From Hyphomicrobium sp. (GTDB taxonomy: Bacteria > Pseudomonadota > Alphaproteobacteria > Rhizobiales > Hyphomicrobiaceae), in contig JALHOF010000002.1 in NCBI GenBank assembly GCA_022843145.1, positions 62,001 to 126,000 of the forward strand: a stretch of DNA of 64,000 nucleotides. Reading direction: 5' to 3'. Shown here piece by piece: positions 35,588 to 44,249 of the stretch. Every line of letters begins with the position of its first letter. Within the stretch, counting starts at the first letter, position 1. The notes under the pieces are model-generated. The model made no database searches and was not told where the DNA came from. It worked only from the letters and a program-made list of their open reading frames with translations. A program made the position numbers and the translations under genes.

Positions 35588-36751
35588 TCAACGCCCCCCG
35601 GCTCCAAACGCGATCCCGGTCAGGGTCTGATTGAGATGCATCGCCTTGTATTGCTCGCCGTAGGTGTGGAAACCGACCACGCCGAACTTGCGGTACAGTT
35701 CGTCGAGACTGCGGCCGATCTGGCGGTTTTCGGCGTCGAGGCGGCGTAGGATGCAATCGAAACCGAGGACGAGATCAATCGACCCGAGCTCACGGGTGAC
35801 CTGCTCGAGTGTGCGCGCCGTAGAACTGATCATGTCCTCGGGACGAGCGACGGTGAAGACGAGGCCCTCGTCGATCGCGCAGAAGAACGACAGGCTGCCG
35901 TCCGGGTTCATGTTCCGAATCGACCTGCAGTAGTAGTCACCACCGACCTTCACGACGAGCGGGTAAGACGCGAAGCTGAATGGACCGAGATCGTCGGGCA
36001 TCAGTCCGATGGCTGCCGCGTATTCGCGCGCGGCCGGTTCGGCATTGAGTTCGTACACGATGCGTTTTTCGCAGTCGGCCGCCGTCACAACGAGCTTGGT
36101 CGATGTCGGCTCGAAATTCTGTGTCTTGAAGATTCGGAAGGGCACCGACGTTTCGATCATGATCAAGATCGCCCCACCGCGCACGACCATGTCGTTACTC
36201 AGCAGCGCGGTCGTGTCGAAACGCAGGCCATCGCCCGCCGAACCGCCGATCATCTGAATGTCGTCGATGGCCCAATTGATCGCGGCGACGAGCAGTTCCT
36301 CGCTGTTGGACAAACCGTCCATCAGCATCAGCGCAAAGACGCGGTCCTTGAGCGGGCGGCCCGATGTTGCATTGAAACGAGCCTTCAAGCCCCGAACGAC
36401 CTCACTCGCCCGCTCCACGCCGTTCTGATCTGCAGTTTCGATCAACGCCGAGTGGATGCAAAAATTCTCGGACGGGAAGGCGATGAGCATGACGCTGCCC
36501 TCAACGATCCCGACGGGCGTGATCTCGCCCGCTGTCGAACAGCCGCTCAAGGCCGTCGTTGGAAACGCAGCCGTCAGCCCCTTGGAAAGCGCGTGGGGAT
36601 CGTGATCAAGCGAAAAAAATACCACGAGATGTTCGTAGGGCCCCGGGCCGAGCAATTTCGAAAGCTCGGAGACGGCATCCTCGGTAGACGATTCGAAGCT
36701 CGTCGCAATGCGGATGCCGGAAGCGCACGTCGACAGCGAGCCTTTCGCCAC
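35588..36751 (-). CDS. nosP: FIST-domain sensor, NosP-like
   Basis: A 387-residue cytoplasmic protein with FIST_N (about 20-230, including FSLDHDPHALSKGL and GCSTAGEI) and FIST_C (about 240-375, ending FGVVGFHTYGEQYKAMHLN). In P. aeruginosa a FIST protein encoded beside NahK, named NosP, binds haem and nitric oxide and controls the kinase; the same gene pair occurs here. GTG 36751 is chosen because GGGAG lies nine bases upstream and the product starts at the family N-terminus. The haem-ligand histidine cannot be proved from sequence alone, so NO sensing is inferred. Confidence 0.82.
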   Translation of the reverse strand: MAKGSLSTCASGIRIATSFESSTEDAVSELSKLLGPGPYEHLVVFFSLDHDPHALSKGLTAAFPTTALSGCSTAGEITPVGIVEGSVMLIAFPSENFCIHSALIETADQNGVERASEVVRGLKARFNATSGRPLKDRVFALMLMDGLSNSEELLVAAINWAIDDIQMIGGSAGDGLRFDTTALLSNDMVVRGGAILIMIETSVPFRIFKTQNFEPTSTKLVVTAADCEKRIVYELNAEPAAREYAAAIGLMPDDLGPFSFASYPLVVKVGGDYYCRSIRNMNPDGSLSFFCAIDEGLVFTVARPEDMISSTARTLEQVTRELGSIDLVLGFDCILRRLDAENRQIGRSLDELYRKFGVVGFHTYGEQYKAMHLNQTLTGIAFGAGGR

Positions 36752-36872
36752 CCGGACAGTCTCCCTAGACAGCAGGCTTCACTGAATCGATCGATCCAGA
36801 TGCCCGCATGAACTTTAGTAGGAAGACGCTGCCACAGTCCGCCAGGAGAGTAAATCGCTTCCTGGAACAACC

Positions 36873-37145
36873 TTACCCGCCCGCCACGGGCGGCCAGACC
36901 GCCACGGCGTCCCCGTCCTTGAGACGAACGCCGCCGCGCGAGTGAACGGGCTGAAAAATGCCATTCAGCAGCACCAAGTGACACGAGCCGCGCGGGACGT
37001 TGTATCGGTCGAGCAGATCCCAGATCGTCGTCCCGTCCGGGACGGCGACGCCCGCCTCATTTCTGGCGGCGTGATCCGGGAGATGAATGCCGAGAGACGC
37101 ATAAAGCTTGAGCGTAACGCTGATCGTCAGCGGCCGATCATCCAA
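36873..37145 (-). CDS. aorD: MoaD/ThiS-family protein of the AOR operon
   Basis: A 90-residue ubiquitin-fold protein ending in PPVAGG; the C-terminal Gly-Gly is the thiocarboxylate-forming tail of MoaD/ThiS sulfur carriers. It would donate sulfur to the pterin of the tungsten cofactor. TTG 37145 is chosen because GGGAG lies about eight bases upstream and the product then begins DDRPLTISVTLKLYASL; the longest frame (TTG 37193) would overlap aorC. Last gene of the aor operon, 37 bases after aorC. The order matches aorABCD of Aromatoleum. Confidence 0.85.
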   Translation of the reverse strand: MDDRPLTISVTLKLYASLGIHLPDHAARNEAGVAVPDGTTIWDLLDRYNVPRGSCHLVLLNGIFQPVHSRGGVRLKDGDAVAVWPPVAGG

Positions 37146-37182
37146 CGGGCCACTCCCTTCCCGGTTGCGCGGACGCCGATTC

Positions 37183-38493
37183 CTATGCGGCAACCGGCGT
37201 GTTCACGTGCGGACCTGAGGCACCCGAAGCCGGCGCGCCATGGGTCACACCTTGTGCCACGGAAATATACGCCTCGCGCAGCCGCTCTGGTGACTTGATC
37301 AATTTATCGCGCCATCCGCCAAGCCGGAAGCCGGTCTGAATGAGACCGCGCAACATGCCGACATGATCCGTCATGCCAACGCACTGGGCGCCGACCATTC
37401 GGTCGCCTTCGAACTCGAGCTTTAGATATTTGTAGTTCTGCTCGTCGGTGACTTTGCCGGTCGAACCGCCGTCAGCACCTTGCCAGAGGCCGAATGACGA
37501 CGAGATCAATCCCATCGTGTCGAGGACGTTCATGTTGAGCGACCCGCGGTGCGGCGTCACCACGCCCGCCATATTGAGCGCGGCGATCCGGCCGTGCTCG
37601 ACCGCCACTGGCTGGATCGCGAGCATGTCCGGCTTGCCGGTCGACAGGTCGACTGCTTCACAGCAATCGCCCGCAGCATAGACACCCGGAGCCGTCGTGG
37701 CGAGAAAGCGATCGACCTTGATGCCGTGATTGACCGCGATATTAGAGCCAGCAAGGAACGAAGTGTTCGACCGCACGCCAGCGGCCAGCACGACGAGCTT
37801 GGCCGGCGCGGTCTTGCCGTTCGACAATCCGACGTAGAGCGGGGCTTCCCCGTTCCACGTCTGCGTGATGCTTTCGACCTTGGTTCCGGTCAGAACTTTC
37901 ACGCCTTTCGACACGCACCAGCGGGTAAGCATGCCGCCAGCGGTTTCGTCCATCATGCGTGCAACCATCCGCGGTGCGATCTCGACGACGGTCAGGTCGC
38001 ATCCCCGTGCGTAAAGCGCTTCGAGCACGATTGAGCCGATGAAACCAGCGCCGACGAGAACGACCGGCGCTCCCTTTTCGGCCAGCTTCAAGATCTCGCG
38101 CGCATCCGCCAACGTCCAACAGGTATGGACTCCGGGAAGGTTCGCGCCCGGGAAGCGCGGTATAATCGGCGAAGCTCCCGTCGCGATGAGCAGCCGGTCA
38201 TAGCCGATCGTATCGCCACCCTGCATGGTCAACGTGCGTGTAGCGGTGTCGATATTGCGAGCGTGTCCGTTCAGATAGCGAATGCCAAGGTTGGAGTAAT
38301 GGCCCGGCGTCTGCCGCAGGTACGTTCCATGCTCTTCGATGTTGCCGTGAAGGAGATAGGGGATGGCCATGCGCGAGTAAGGCGCTTCGAGTTCGGCACC
38401 GATCATAGTGATGCGGGCCGCCTTGTTGGCCGAGCGCAGCGTCTCCGCCGCGGTCACACCTGCAGGGCCAGCGCCCAGAACGACGTAGTCCAC
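37183..38493 (-). CDS. aorC: FAD/NAD(P)-dependent oxidoreductase subunit of AOR
   Basis: A 436-residue pyridine-nucleotide-disulfide-type flavoprotein. FAD motif DYVVLGAGPAGVTAAETL at the N-terminus, RLLIATGASPIIP, the NAD-binding VVLVGAGFIGSIVLEAL (about 150), and GVYAAGDCCEA (about 275). In Aromatoleum AOR the FAD subunit AorC passes electrons between the ferredoxin-like chain and NAD. GTG 38493 follows a strong GGGAGGTT ribosome-binding site; the longer frame to 39117 runs through the intergenic hairpin into aorB and is an artefact. It lies 162 bases after aorB. Confidence 0.9.
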   Translation of the reverse strand: MDYVVLGAGPAGVTAAETLRSANKAARITMIGAELEAPYSRMAIPYLLHGNIEEHGTYLRQTPGHYSNLGIRYLNGHARNIDTATRTLTMQGGDTIGYDRLLIATGASPIIPRFPGANLPGVHTCWTLADAREILKLAEKGAPVVLVGAGFIGSIVLEALYARGCDLTVVEIAPRMVARMMDETAGGMLTRWCVSKGVKVLTGTKVESITQTWNGEAPLYVGLSNGKTAPAKLVVLAAGVRSNTSFLAGSNIAVNHGIKVDRFLATTAPGVYAAGDCCEAVDLSTGKPDMLAIQPVAVEHGRIAALNMAGVVTPHRGSLNMNVLDTMGLISSSFGLWQGADGGSTGKVTDEQNYKYLKLEFEGDRMVGAQCVGMTDHVGMLRGLIQTGFRLGGWRDKLIKSPERLREAYISVAQGVTHGAPASGASGPHVNTPVAA

Positions 38494-38614
38494 GGAGAAC
38501 CTCCCTCGGCCGGGTCGAAGCACATAGGCCGCGGATGCCCGGAATGGCGTTGATCGGTCCATTGCGCGGCGACGATTGACATCTTGGCGTTCGGCGCGAC
38601 GGTGGACGGCGAGG

Positions 38615-38638
38615 CGGGCCGCCTTCGTCGGCGGCCCG
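38615..38638 (-). other. Hairpin in the aorB-aorC intergenic gap
   Basis: CGGGCCGCC - TTCGTC - GGCGGCCCG, a perfect 9-bp GC stem in the 162-base spacer, 17 bases after the aorB stop. On the minus (transcribed) strand no T-run follows, so an mRNA-stabilising or attenuating stem is more likely than a full terminator. On the plus strand it is followed by TTGTCGTTT. Confidence 0.55.
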
Positions 38639-38654
38639 TTGTCGTTTCGGCGGA

Positions 38655-40502
38655 CTAGACCGACAATCGCGACAGCGTCTCGTTGGTCGGAACGCCGTCG
38701 GCGGTCCAGCCACGCAACTGGTAGTATTCCGGCAGCATCTGTGCGAGGCCGTTGACCTTGCCCTTGGCCGGGCCGGTTTGCGCGGCCTCCGTCAGCAGTC
38801 GCGGCGGCAGATTGTCGTCCTTCGACGACAGGCCCGCGCGATTGTTGAATACACGCTCCATGTTCCAGATGCGCTCGCCGAGTTCCAGCATCGACTCCGG
38901 CGTCCAGCTTCCCTCGCACGCGGCATCGACCTGCGGAGCGATGTCGTTCAGCGTCCAGGCGAACGTCGTGAAGACGCAAATGCCGGCGCTGTCGACGGCA
39001 GCGGTCGCATCCTGGAATGCCTTGACGAGGCCCGGCTTGCCCGCTGTCTCCAGCGGATCCGTCTTCTCCGGGATACCGAGGATTTCCGACGCTATGGTGT
39101 AACCACGCAAATGGCACGCGCCGCGGTTCGACGTGGCGTAGGCCAAGCCGATGCCTTGGATGCTGCGGCCATCATAGGCTGGGAATTCCTGCCCCTTGAC
39201 CGACATCGACAAGTCGGGCCGGCCATACTTGGTGCAAAGTCGCAGCGAGCCAAGGCCCAGTTCGCGGCCGAAGCCTTCCGCCTTGCCGGTCAACTCGACA
39301 CACTTTACGAGCGCTTCTGCCGAGCCGAACTTCAGCTCGATGCCGCCGGTCTGTTCCTTGGTGATCAATCCGAGATCATAGAGTTCCATTGCGGCCGAAA
39401 CGGTCGCGCCGAATGAGATCGGATCGAGCCCCTGCTCGTTGCAGATGAAGTTGACGTAGGTGAGTGCGTCGAGGTCGTTGACGCCGGTATTCGACCCGAG
39501 CGCCCACGCTGCCTCGTACTCGAGGCCGCCCGATGCGTGCCAATACTCAGGCTTGTTCTTGATGGTGAAATGGTTCTCGTCGATTTTCGAAATGCGGCCG
39601 CATGCGATGGTGCAGCCGAAGCAAGCTTGGTTGGTGAGCAGGTTCGGCTTACCGTCGGACTTGCGCGGCGTGGCCATGGCCTCGGCCGAGATGTCGTGTG
39701 CGCCTTCGAACTGAACCTGACGATGATTGCGCGTCGGCATAGCGCCAGCTTCGTTGATCACATTCATGAGCACCTGCGTGCCATAGGTCGGCAAGCCGGC
39801 GCCTGTCACCGCGTTCTGCTGCAGCACCTGCTTGGCGGTGGCCGTTGCCTTGAGGAAGCGTCCGCCATCCTTGACCTTGACACCCTTTGTGCCGCGAACC
39901 GCGATCGCCTTGAGATTCTTCGACCCCATGACCGCTCCGACGCCCGACCGGCCAGCGGCGCGATGAAGGTCGTTGACGATCGCCGAATAGAGCACCTTAT
40001 TTTCACCGGCAACGCCGATGCCGGTGACATGGATCATTGGATCCTGATGCTGCTTCTTCAACCAAGCGTCGGTCTTCCACACGCTGGTGCCCCAGATCGG
40101 CTCGGCATCGTGAATTTCGCAGACGTCATCGAAGATCGTCATGTAAACCGGCTTCGAGGCCTTGCCTTCGACGATGACCATATCCCAGCCGGCGAACTTG
40201 AGTTCGGCGCCCCAGTACCCACCTGAATTCGAACAGGCGATGGCGTTGGTCAGCGGTCCCTTGGTGATGACGGAGTAGCGGCCTCCCGTAGAAGCCGCCG
40301 TTCCGGTTAGGGGTCCGGTCGCGAAAATCAACTTGTTGTCAGCGCTCAGCGGATCGACCTTCGGGTCGATTTCCTCGATCAGATATTTCGAGGCGAGGCC
40401 GCGCTGGCCCAGATACTTCATCGCCCAATCCATGTTGAGCGGTTCGGTCTTGATCGTGCCCGTAGTCAAATTCACTCGCAGAATTTTGCGTGTCCAACCC
40501 AT
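38655..40502 (-). CDS. aorB: Tungsten-dependent aldehyde ferredoxin oxidoreductase, catalytic subunit
   Basis: A 615-residue AOR-family enzyme that oxidises aldehydes to acids with a tungsto-bispterin cofactor. The N-terminal domain has GPLTGTAASTGGRYSV and the family segment HRAAGRSGVGAVMGSKNLKAI. 4Fe-4S ligands are C294, C297, C301 (ACFGCTIACG) and C509 (DSAGICVF). Length matches archaeal and Aromatoleum AOR (about 605-620). ATG 40502 follows GGGAG. Genes for a ferredoxin-like subunit upstream and an FAD subunit plus MoaD downstream make this an AorABC-type enzyme. It sits 5 kb from xoxF, suggesting a role in C1 or other aldehyde oxidation. Molybdenum rather than tungsten cannot be excluded. 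Confidence 0.94.
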   Translation of the reverse strand: MGWTRKILRVNLTTGTIKTEPLNMDWAMKYLGQRGLASKYLIEEIDPKVDPLSADNKLIFATGPLTGTAASTGGRYSVITKGPLTNAIACSNSGGYWGAELKFAGWDMVIVEGKASKPVYMTIFDDVCEIHDAEPIWGTSVWKTDAWLKKQHQDPMIHVTGIGVAGENKVLYSAIVNDLHRAAGRSGVGAVMGSKNLKAIAVRGTKGVKVKDGGRFLKATATAKQVLQQNAVTGAGLPTYGTQVLMNVINEAGAMPTRNHRQVQFEGAHDISAEAMATPRKSDGKPNLLTNQACFGCTIACGRISKIDENHFTIKNKPEYWHASGGLEYEAAWALGSNTGVNDLDALTYVNFICNEQGLDPISFGATVSAAMELYDLGLITKEQTGGIELKFGSAEALVKCVELTGKAEGFGRELGLGSLRLCTKYGRPDLSMSVKGQEFPAYDGRSIQGIGLAYATSNRGACHLRGYTIASEILGIPEKTDPLETAGKPGLVKAFQDATAAVDSAGICVFTTFAWTLNDIAPQVDAACEGSWTPESMLELGERIWNMERVFNNRAGLSSKDDNLPPRLLTEAAQTGPAKGKVNGLAQMLPEYYQLRGWTADGVPTNETLSRLSV

Positions 40503-40590
40503 CTTGGTCTCCCAGACGTCTGATGACCCTCGTGTGGGCCTATCTCGTGATGTGTCCAGCTCTCATGCGGCTGCGCCGTTGCGCCGCGAA

Positions 40591-41094
40591 CTAGTGCTTC
40601 GCGGTCGGCGTGCTCGGGCCCGAGGTTTCCGAGCCCTTGGCGGCGACCGAAGCCCAGGATCGCATCTTGTCGAAGCCTGTTTGTTCGATGTCCTGGAAGG
40701 TAATAGCGCCAGTGGGACAGGCGTCCGCGCAGGCTGGATTGCCCTGGCAGAGATCGCACTTGATGACCTTACCGGTGCTCGCGTTGTAATTGATCGTGCC
40801 GAATGGGCAGGCGATCGTGCAAACTTTGCATCCGACGCAGAGGTTTTCGTGGACGATCTTGACGCCCGATGCGGCGTCGGTCGTGATCGCGTTGACCGGA
40901 CAGGCCTGCTGACACCACGCTTCCGCGCATTGCGTGCAGGTATAGGGCACCATCCGCGCTTCGGTGTGGAAGTCGAAGACCCGGATCCGCGACTTTGAGA
41001 CGTTGAACTCGCCCTCATTTTCATACGAGCAGGCCATCTCGCACTGCTTGCAACCGGTGCATTTGCCGGAATCGATAACCAACGCCTTCAGCAT
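40591..41094 (-). CDS. aorA: Ferredoxin-like electron-transfer subunit of AOR
   Basis: A 167-residue polyferredoxin with ligands for four 4Fe-4S clusters: CTGCKQCEMAC, CTQCAEAWCQQACP, CVGCKVCTIACPFG and CDLCQGNPACADACP. Such DMSO-reductase-beta-like subunits pass electrons; in the Aromatoleum enzyme AorA forms a wire between AorB protomers and AorC. ATG 41094 has GGGAGGA directly upstream; ten more codons in the longest frame are discarded. First gene of the minus-strand aor operon, 88 bases before aorB. The promoter region holds a large inverted repeat. Confidence 0.92.
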   Translation of the reverse strand: MLKALVIDSGKCTGCKQCEMACSYENEGEFNVSKSRIRVFDFHTEARMVPYTCTQCAEAWCQQACPVNAITTDAASGVKIVHENLCVGCKVCTIACPFGTINYNASTGKVIKCDLCQGNPACADACPTGAITFQDIEQTGFDKMRSWASVAAKGSETSGPSTPTAKH

Positions 41095-41398
41095 GTGTCC
41101 TCCCACGAAACTTCTCGATCGCATGGCGATACGGAAGATTTTCCGACAGTTCGCGCCCCATGACAGATTTGGTCAACTGTACTTAGGTGCAGCGGACAAC
41201 GAATGCTTGGACGATATCGACAAAACACTGGATGATCGAGCAACTTCGACACCAGAACTGGCGCACCCTGGCGTGAAAACGCATCATAGCCGATCGTTAT
41301 GCATTTCAACGCATAACGATCGGCTATTCTTGATTGTATTTCAACTTGGCGAGGCCACTGCGAACGGTGCAGACTGCTGGCCTACCCGCAGCAGCGGT
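41095..41398. other. 304-base intergenic region upstream of the aor operon
   Basis: Between the PilZ gene stop and aorA, both on the minus strand. No coding ORF. It has the aorA ribosome-binding site at its low end and a 17-bp perfect inverted repeat at 41286-41327. The promoter of the aor operon should lie here. Confidence 0.65.
41286..41327. repeat. 17-bp perfect inverted repeat
   Basis: Left arm 41286-41302 (ATAGCCGATCGTTATGC), eight-base spacer, right arm 41311-41327 as exact reverse complement. It lies 72 bases after the PilZ stop and about 190 bases before aorA. It may terminate PilZ transcription (minus strand has GTTTT nine bases... after a short GC stretch) or act as an operator for aor. 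The stem is only moderately GC-rich. Confidence 0.75.
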
Positions 41399-42280
41399 TC
41401 AGCCGAACAGCAGCGGATCGTTCGGCGGGAGCGGGGTGCTGAAGCGGACGCCCGAGAGGCGTGCCTTGGTCCAGACGACCGTGCCCATCAGGCGCCGCCC
41501 CGTATCTAAGTCGATGACGACCATTTCGTTCGGCCGCAACCCGGCGATGCCATCGAGACCAAGTCCGCCCGACGATATGTCTCGAACCAGCGCGCGCGAG
41601 GTCCGCCGGCTATGCTGGACGCTACATTCCTGAAACAGCCCCTTGCGCGCCGAGCGCCTGCGTTGCGGCAATTCGGGGAGAAACGGATGTCCTGCGGTAT
41701 CGATGCACGGCTGCAGACCTTCAGCCGAACTGTTCAACAGACTGACCAAGACCGGTACTGTTTCCGCATAGAGTTCCGGCAGCGAGAACCGCAAAGATTG
41801 GTCGAGTGATTTGACTGCGACCGCCGCCCCCTTTGCGGCCCGTTGCCAATTCGATGTCAGGTTGCGGCGATGCAGGATCTCGGCACGGGCACAGCCGAGT
41901 TCGGACGCATCCCGGAAGAAGTGATCGAGATACGCCCGTGCTGGACGCAATTCCTCGAAGAACACTTCGACATCTTCGATCGTCTCTTTCTCGAGACCGG
42001 CGTCGAGCAGCCACCCGCTTGTCGCGAGCAGTATGGCCGGACGGTGCGGAATGAAGTTTCTGATGTCGAGAGGGTTCTCAATCCGACCTGCCTGCCGGAG
42101 ACCATTGACGGCGCTGGTCACCGTCGCCGTTTGCAGCGCTGCGAGGTGGGTCTCGCACACCAGCGCCTCGACGAGCGTCGTTCCCTCGAGATGTTGTCGC
42201 CGGGAAAGCGCGACAGCCGGCGGCACCGGGAAGACCGTTGCACGGGGAAATTGAGACGTGAGCAACTCAATTGTCTGCAT
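41399..42280 (-). CDS. PilZ-domain protein with a long N-terminal region
   Basis: A 293-residue cytoplasmic protein. The C-terminal about 90 residues form a PilZ domain, the cyclic-di-GMP receptor fold: RRRSARKGLFQECSV supplies the RxxxR-like motif, DISSGGLGLDG the (D/N)xSxxG motif, followed by VVIDLDTGRRLMGTVVWTKARLSGVRF strands. The N-terminal about 200 residues are helical and not recognised. It is monocistronic by spacing, with 214 bases to the sulfatase gene upstream. Possibly relevant to motility, surface or secretion control; no direct link is shown. Confidence 0.8.
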   Translation of the reverse strand: MQTIELLTSQFPRATVFPVPPAVALSRRQHLEGTTLVEALVCETHLAALQTATVTSAVNGLRQAGRIENPLDIRNFIPHRPAILLATSGWLLDAGLEKETIEDVEVFFEELRPARAYLDHFFRDASELGCARAEILHRRNLTSNWQRAAKGAAVAVKSLDQSLRFSLPELYAETVPVLVSLLNSSAEGLQPCIDTAGHPFLPELPQRRRSARKGLFQECSVQHSRRTSRALVRDISSGGLGLDGIAGLRPNEMVVIDLDTGRRLMGTVVWTKARLSGVRFSTPLPPNDPLLFG

Positions 42281-42494
42281 GACGCAACCTCAACGCGTAG
42301 GATCGAACTTCGAAGATCATACGGCCAACGCCTTAATTGCCGGTTAGGGACGGGCATTAGGATCGGATCAATAAAGAAATAAAATCCAGGGTTGCAAAAT
42401 ACAACTCAAGAATGAGTTCTGTTGCCCGCCGCTGCTCTTTGGTTCACGCGGATTGGTGTACGCCGCTATCTCTAGCTGCATGGCGTCTGCGACG

Positions 42495-44249
42495 TCAGCG
42501 AGCGTCGATGAGACCGGACTCGATCAGCCGCCGATGAAAGCCAAGCACTTCGTCGCGCTTGGCACACGAGTGGTATCGCCCGTCGCAGAGCGCCATCAAC
42601 CGTTTCCGCTCGCGATAGGAGTCCGAAAGCGGCAGCCGCGCCGATTCGAGGATGATCCCGCCCAGATATGGGACATCCACCGTCTCGAGCGCCGGCAGCG
42701 GCGGCGGCTGGTAGTTGTGGCCATCGACCGCGAAATACGTGATGAAGCCGGGACCGTCGGGCCTGATCGACATATCCTCGGGGTCGTCATACTGGCCATA
42801 GCCGAGGAATGTTCGAGTCGCGATCGGGTGGTGATCGCCGTAGTGCACAATGAGCACCCGCTCGTCCGGGAAGCGCCGCTTGATCTCGGAGCGTAGCCAC
42901 TCGTAGTCCATCCGCGCCAATGACAGTCGTCTCAGATACTCATGCATTTGCGGATCGGTGCCGGGGCCGCCACCAGCAACCTCGAGGCCGGGCTCATAGG
43001 TGAAGTTGTAGGGTGAATGCGCTGACATTGTCTGCACATAAGTGAACAGCGGCTTGTGCGACGCGCCGACGTGCCGGCCCATCTCATCGAGTGCGTTCTT
43101 GTAGTAAAATCGGTCACGCTCCATCGTCGACTTCGCGCCTTGATCCTTCAAATCGAACACTTCGGGCATGCCGATCGCGTTGTAGAACCGCGCATTCGAC
43201 ACGAAGTTGCGCAACATCGGATAGAACACGACATTGCGATATCCGCAGCGTGCGAGAGATTCCGGCAACGTGTCCCGCACCTTGCCCGCCATCAACGACT
43301 GCACGAACTGGCGCATCCCCCCGAACGAATGGGTCGAGACGCCCGCCAAGATCGAGAATTCAGTCAGCCAAGATGCGCCGCCGTAGGTTTCAACGCGCAT
43401 CGGATGCAGCTTGCCGTCGAACGAGCGGAAGAACGGCTCGACCGAGGGATCGTACTTCAACCCTGGAAACAATGACGGCTGCACAACCGATTCCTGATGG
43501 ATCAGGATAATGTGCGGCGGCTTTTCGCTGATTTCGCAAGACTGTGGCAACCGGAACGGCGGGCCGCCATGAGGCCCGTCGAGCGCCTCGATCAATTGAC
43601 CGCGCCAGAGTGTCTCGAGCGTCTCGTTCCATGACGAATAGAACGAGGTGACATAGAGATCCTCCCAATAGAATTGGGTATGACGACGCTCGCCCTTCAT
43701 CATACCGGCGGCGGTAGCGATCGACGCGAACACCAGCATGGCGGCGGCGGCGTGACGCCGTGGCAGTCGCGTTCCGTCTAGCCGAAACGCGAGGTAGCAC
43801 AAGGCCCCCGCAAGTATGAATGCCGTGATGAGGCCAACGAGGTACGGGCGGTGGTCGCTCCACAGATAGCTGACCGTCGACCATGACGTGAAATAGAAAT
43901 AGAGGTCGTAGGCATGGACGACCATGTCCATGACCTTCTGCTTGAACGTTGCGGCAACGACGACGATGGCGACCAGCGTCGCGACGACGACGGCCGCGAA
44001 CATCGCTCGACGTGAGAATAGGGTGACTAGAGCCGCGAGCGTGAGCGTCACGCCGGTGCCGAACGTCGCGTTAGCCGGGCCGCCTTCGCGCAGTAGGAAA
44101 TGCAGGGCGACCGGCAATGCGATGACGAAAGCCGCGAGCAGGGATGCTCGCGGCGACAATTCGTTCATGCGCCATTTCAGGAAGCGAAACGAACGCGCGG
44201 CGGAATTTACGAACTCCGCGCTGTCGTTTCGCGCAAACCTCTCGGACAT
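42495..44249 (-). CDS. Membrane sulfatase/phosphotransferase of the LTA-synthase-like family
   Basis: A 584-residue protein with about five N-terminal membrane helices (about 36-180) and a C-terminal sulfatase/alkaline-phosphatase-superfamily domain. Landmarks: PHIILIHQESVVQPS (about 243), the YGGASWLTEFSILAG segment with the nucleophile position near Ser/Thr, HKPLFTYVQTMSAHSPY, and VLIVHYGDHHPIATRTFLG with metal-binding Asp-His-His. Members transfer phosphoglycerol or phosphoethanolamine to surface glycans. ATG 44249 is used; ATG 44168 is possible and would keep all helices. It lies alone on the minus strand with more than 200 bases on each side. Confidence 0.82.
   Translation of the reverse strand: MSERFARNDSAEFVNSAARSFRFLKWRMNELSPRASLLAAFVIALPVALHFLLREGGPANATFGTGVTLTLAALVTLFSRRAMFAAVVVATLVAIVVVAATFKQKVMDMVVHAYDLYFYFTSWSTVSYLWSDHRPYLVGLITAFILAGALCYLAFRLDGTRLPRRHAAAAMLVFASIATAAGMMKGERRHTQFYWEDLYVTSFYSSWNETLETLWRGQLIEALDGPHGGPPFRLPQSCEISEKPPHIILIHQESVVQPSLFPGLKYDPSVEPFFRSFDGKLHPMRVETYGGASWLTEFSILAGVSTHSFGGMRQFVQSLMAGKVRDTLPESLARCGYRNVVFYPMLRNFVSNARFYNAIGMPEVFDLKDQGAKSTMERDRFYYKNALDEMGRHVGASHKPLFTYVQTMSAHSPYNFTYEPGLEVAGGGPGTDPQMHEYLRRLSLARMDYEWLRSEIKRRFPDERVLIVHYGDHHPIATRTFLGYGQYDDPEDMSIRPDGPGFITYFAVDGHNYQPPPLPALETVDVPYLGGIILESARLPLSDSYRERKRLMALCDGRYHSCAKRDEVLGFHRRLIESGLIDAR

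Noticed and set aside
38494-39117. N-terminal extension of aorC into aorB
   Set aside because: It overlaps the well-supported aorB gene by more than 450 bases, while a strong ribosome-binding site precedes GTG 38493.
41459-41474. GTGCCTTGGTCC in the PilZ gene as a further shared operator
   Set aside because: Inside coding sequence with codon choices sufficient to explain it, and no additional half-sites around it.
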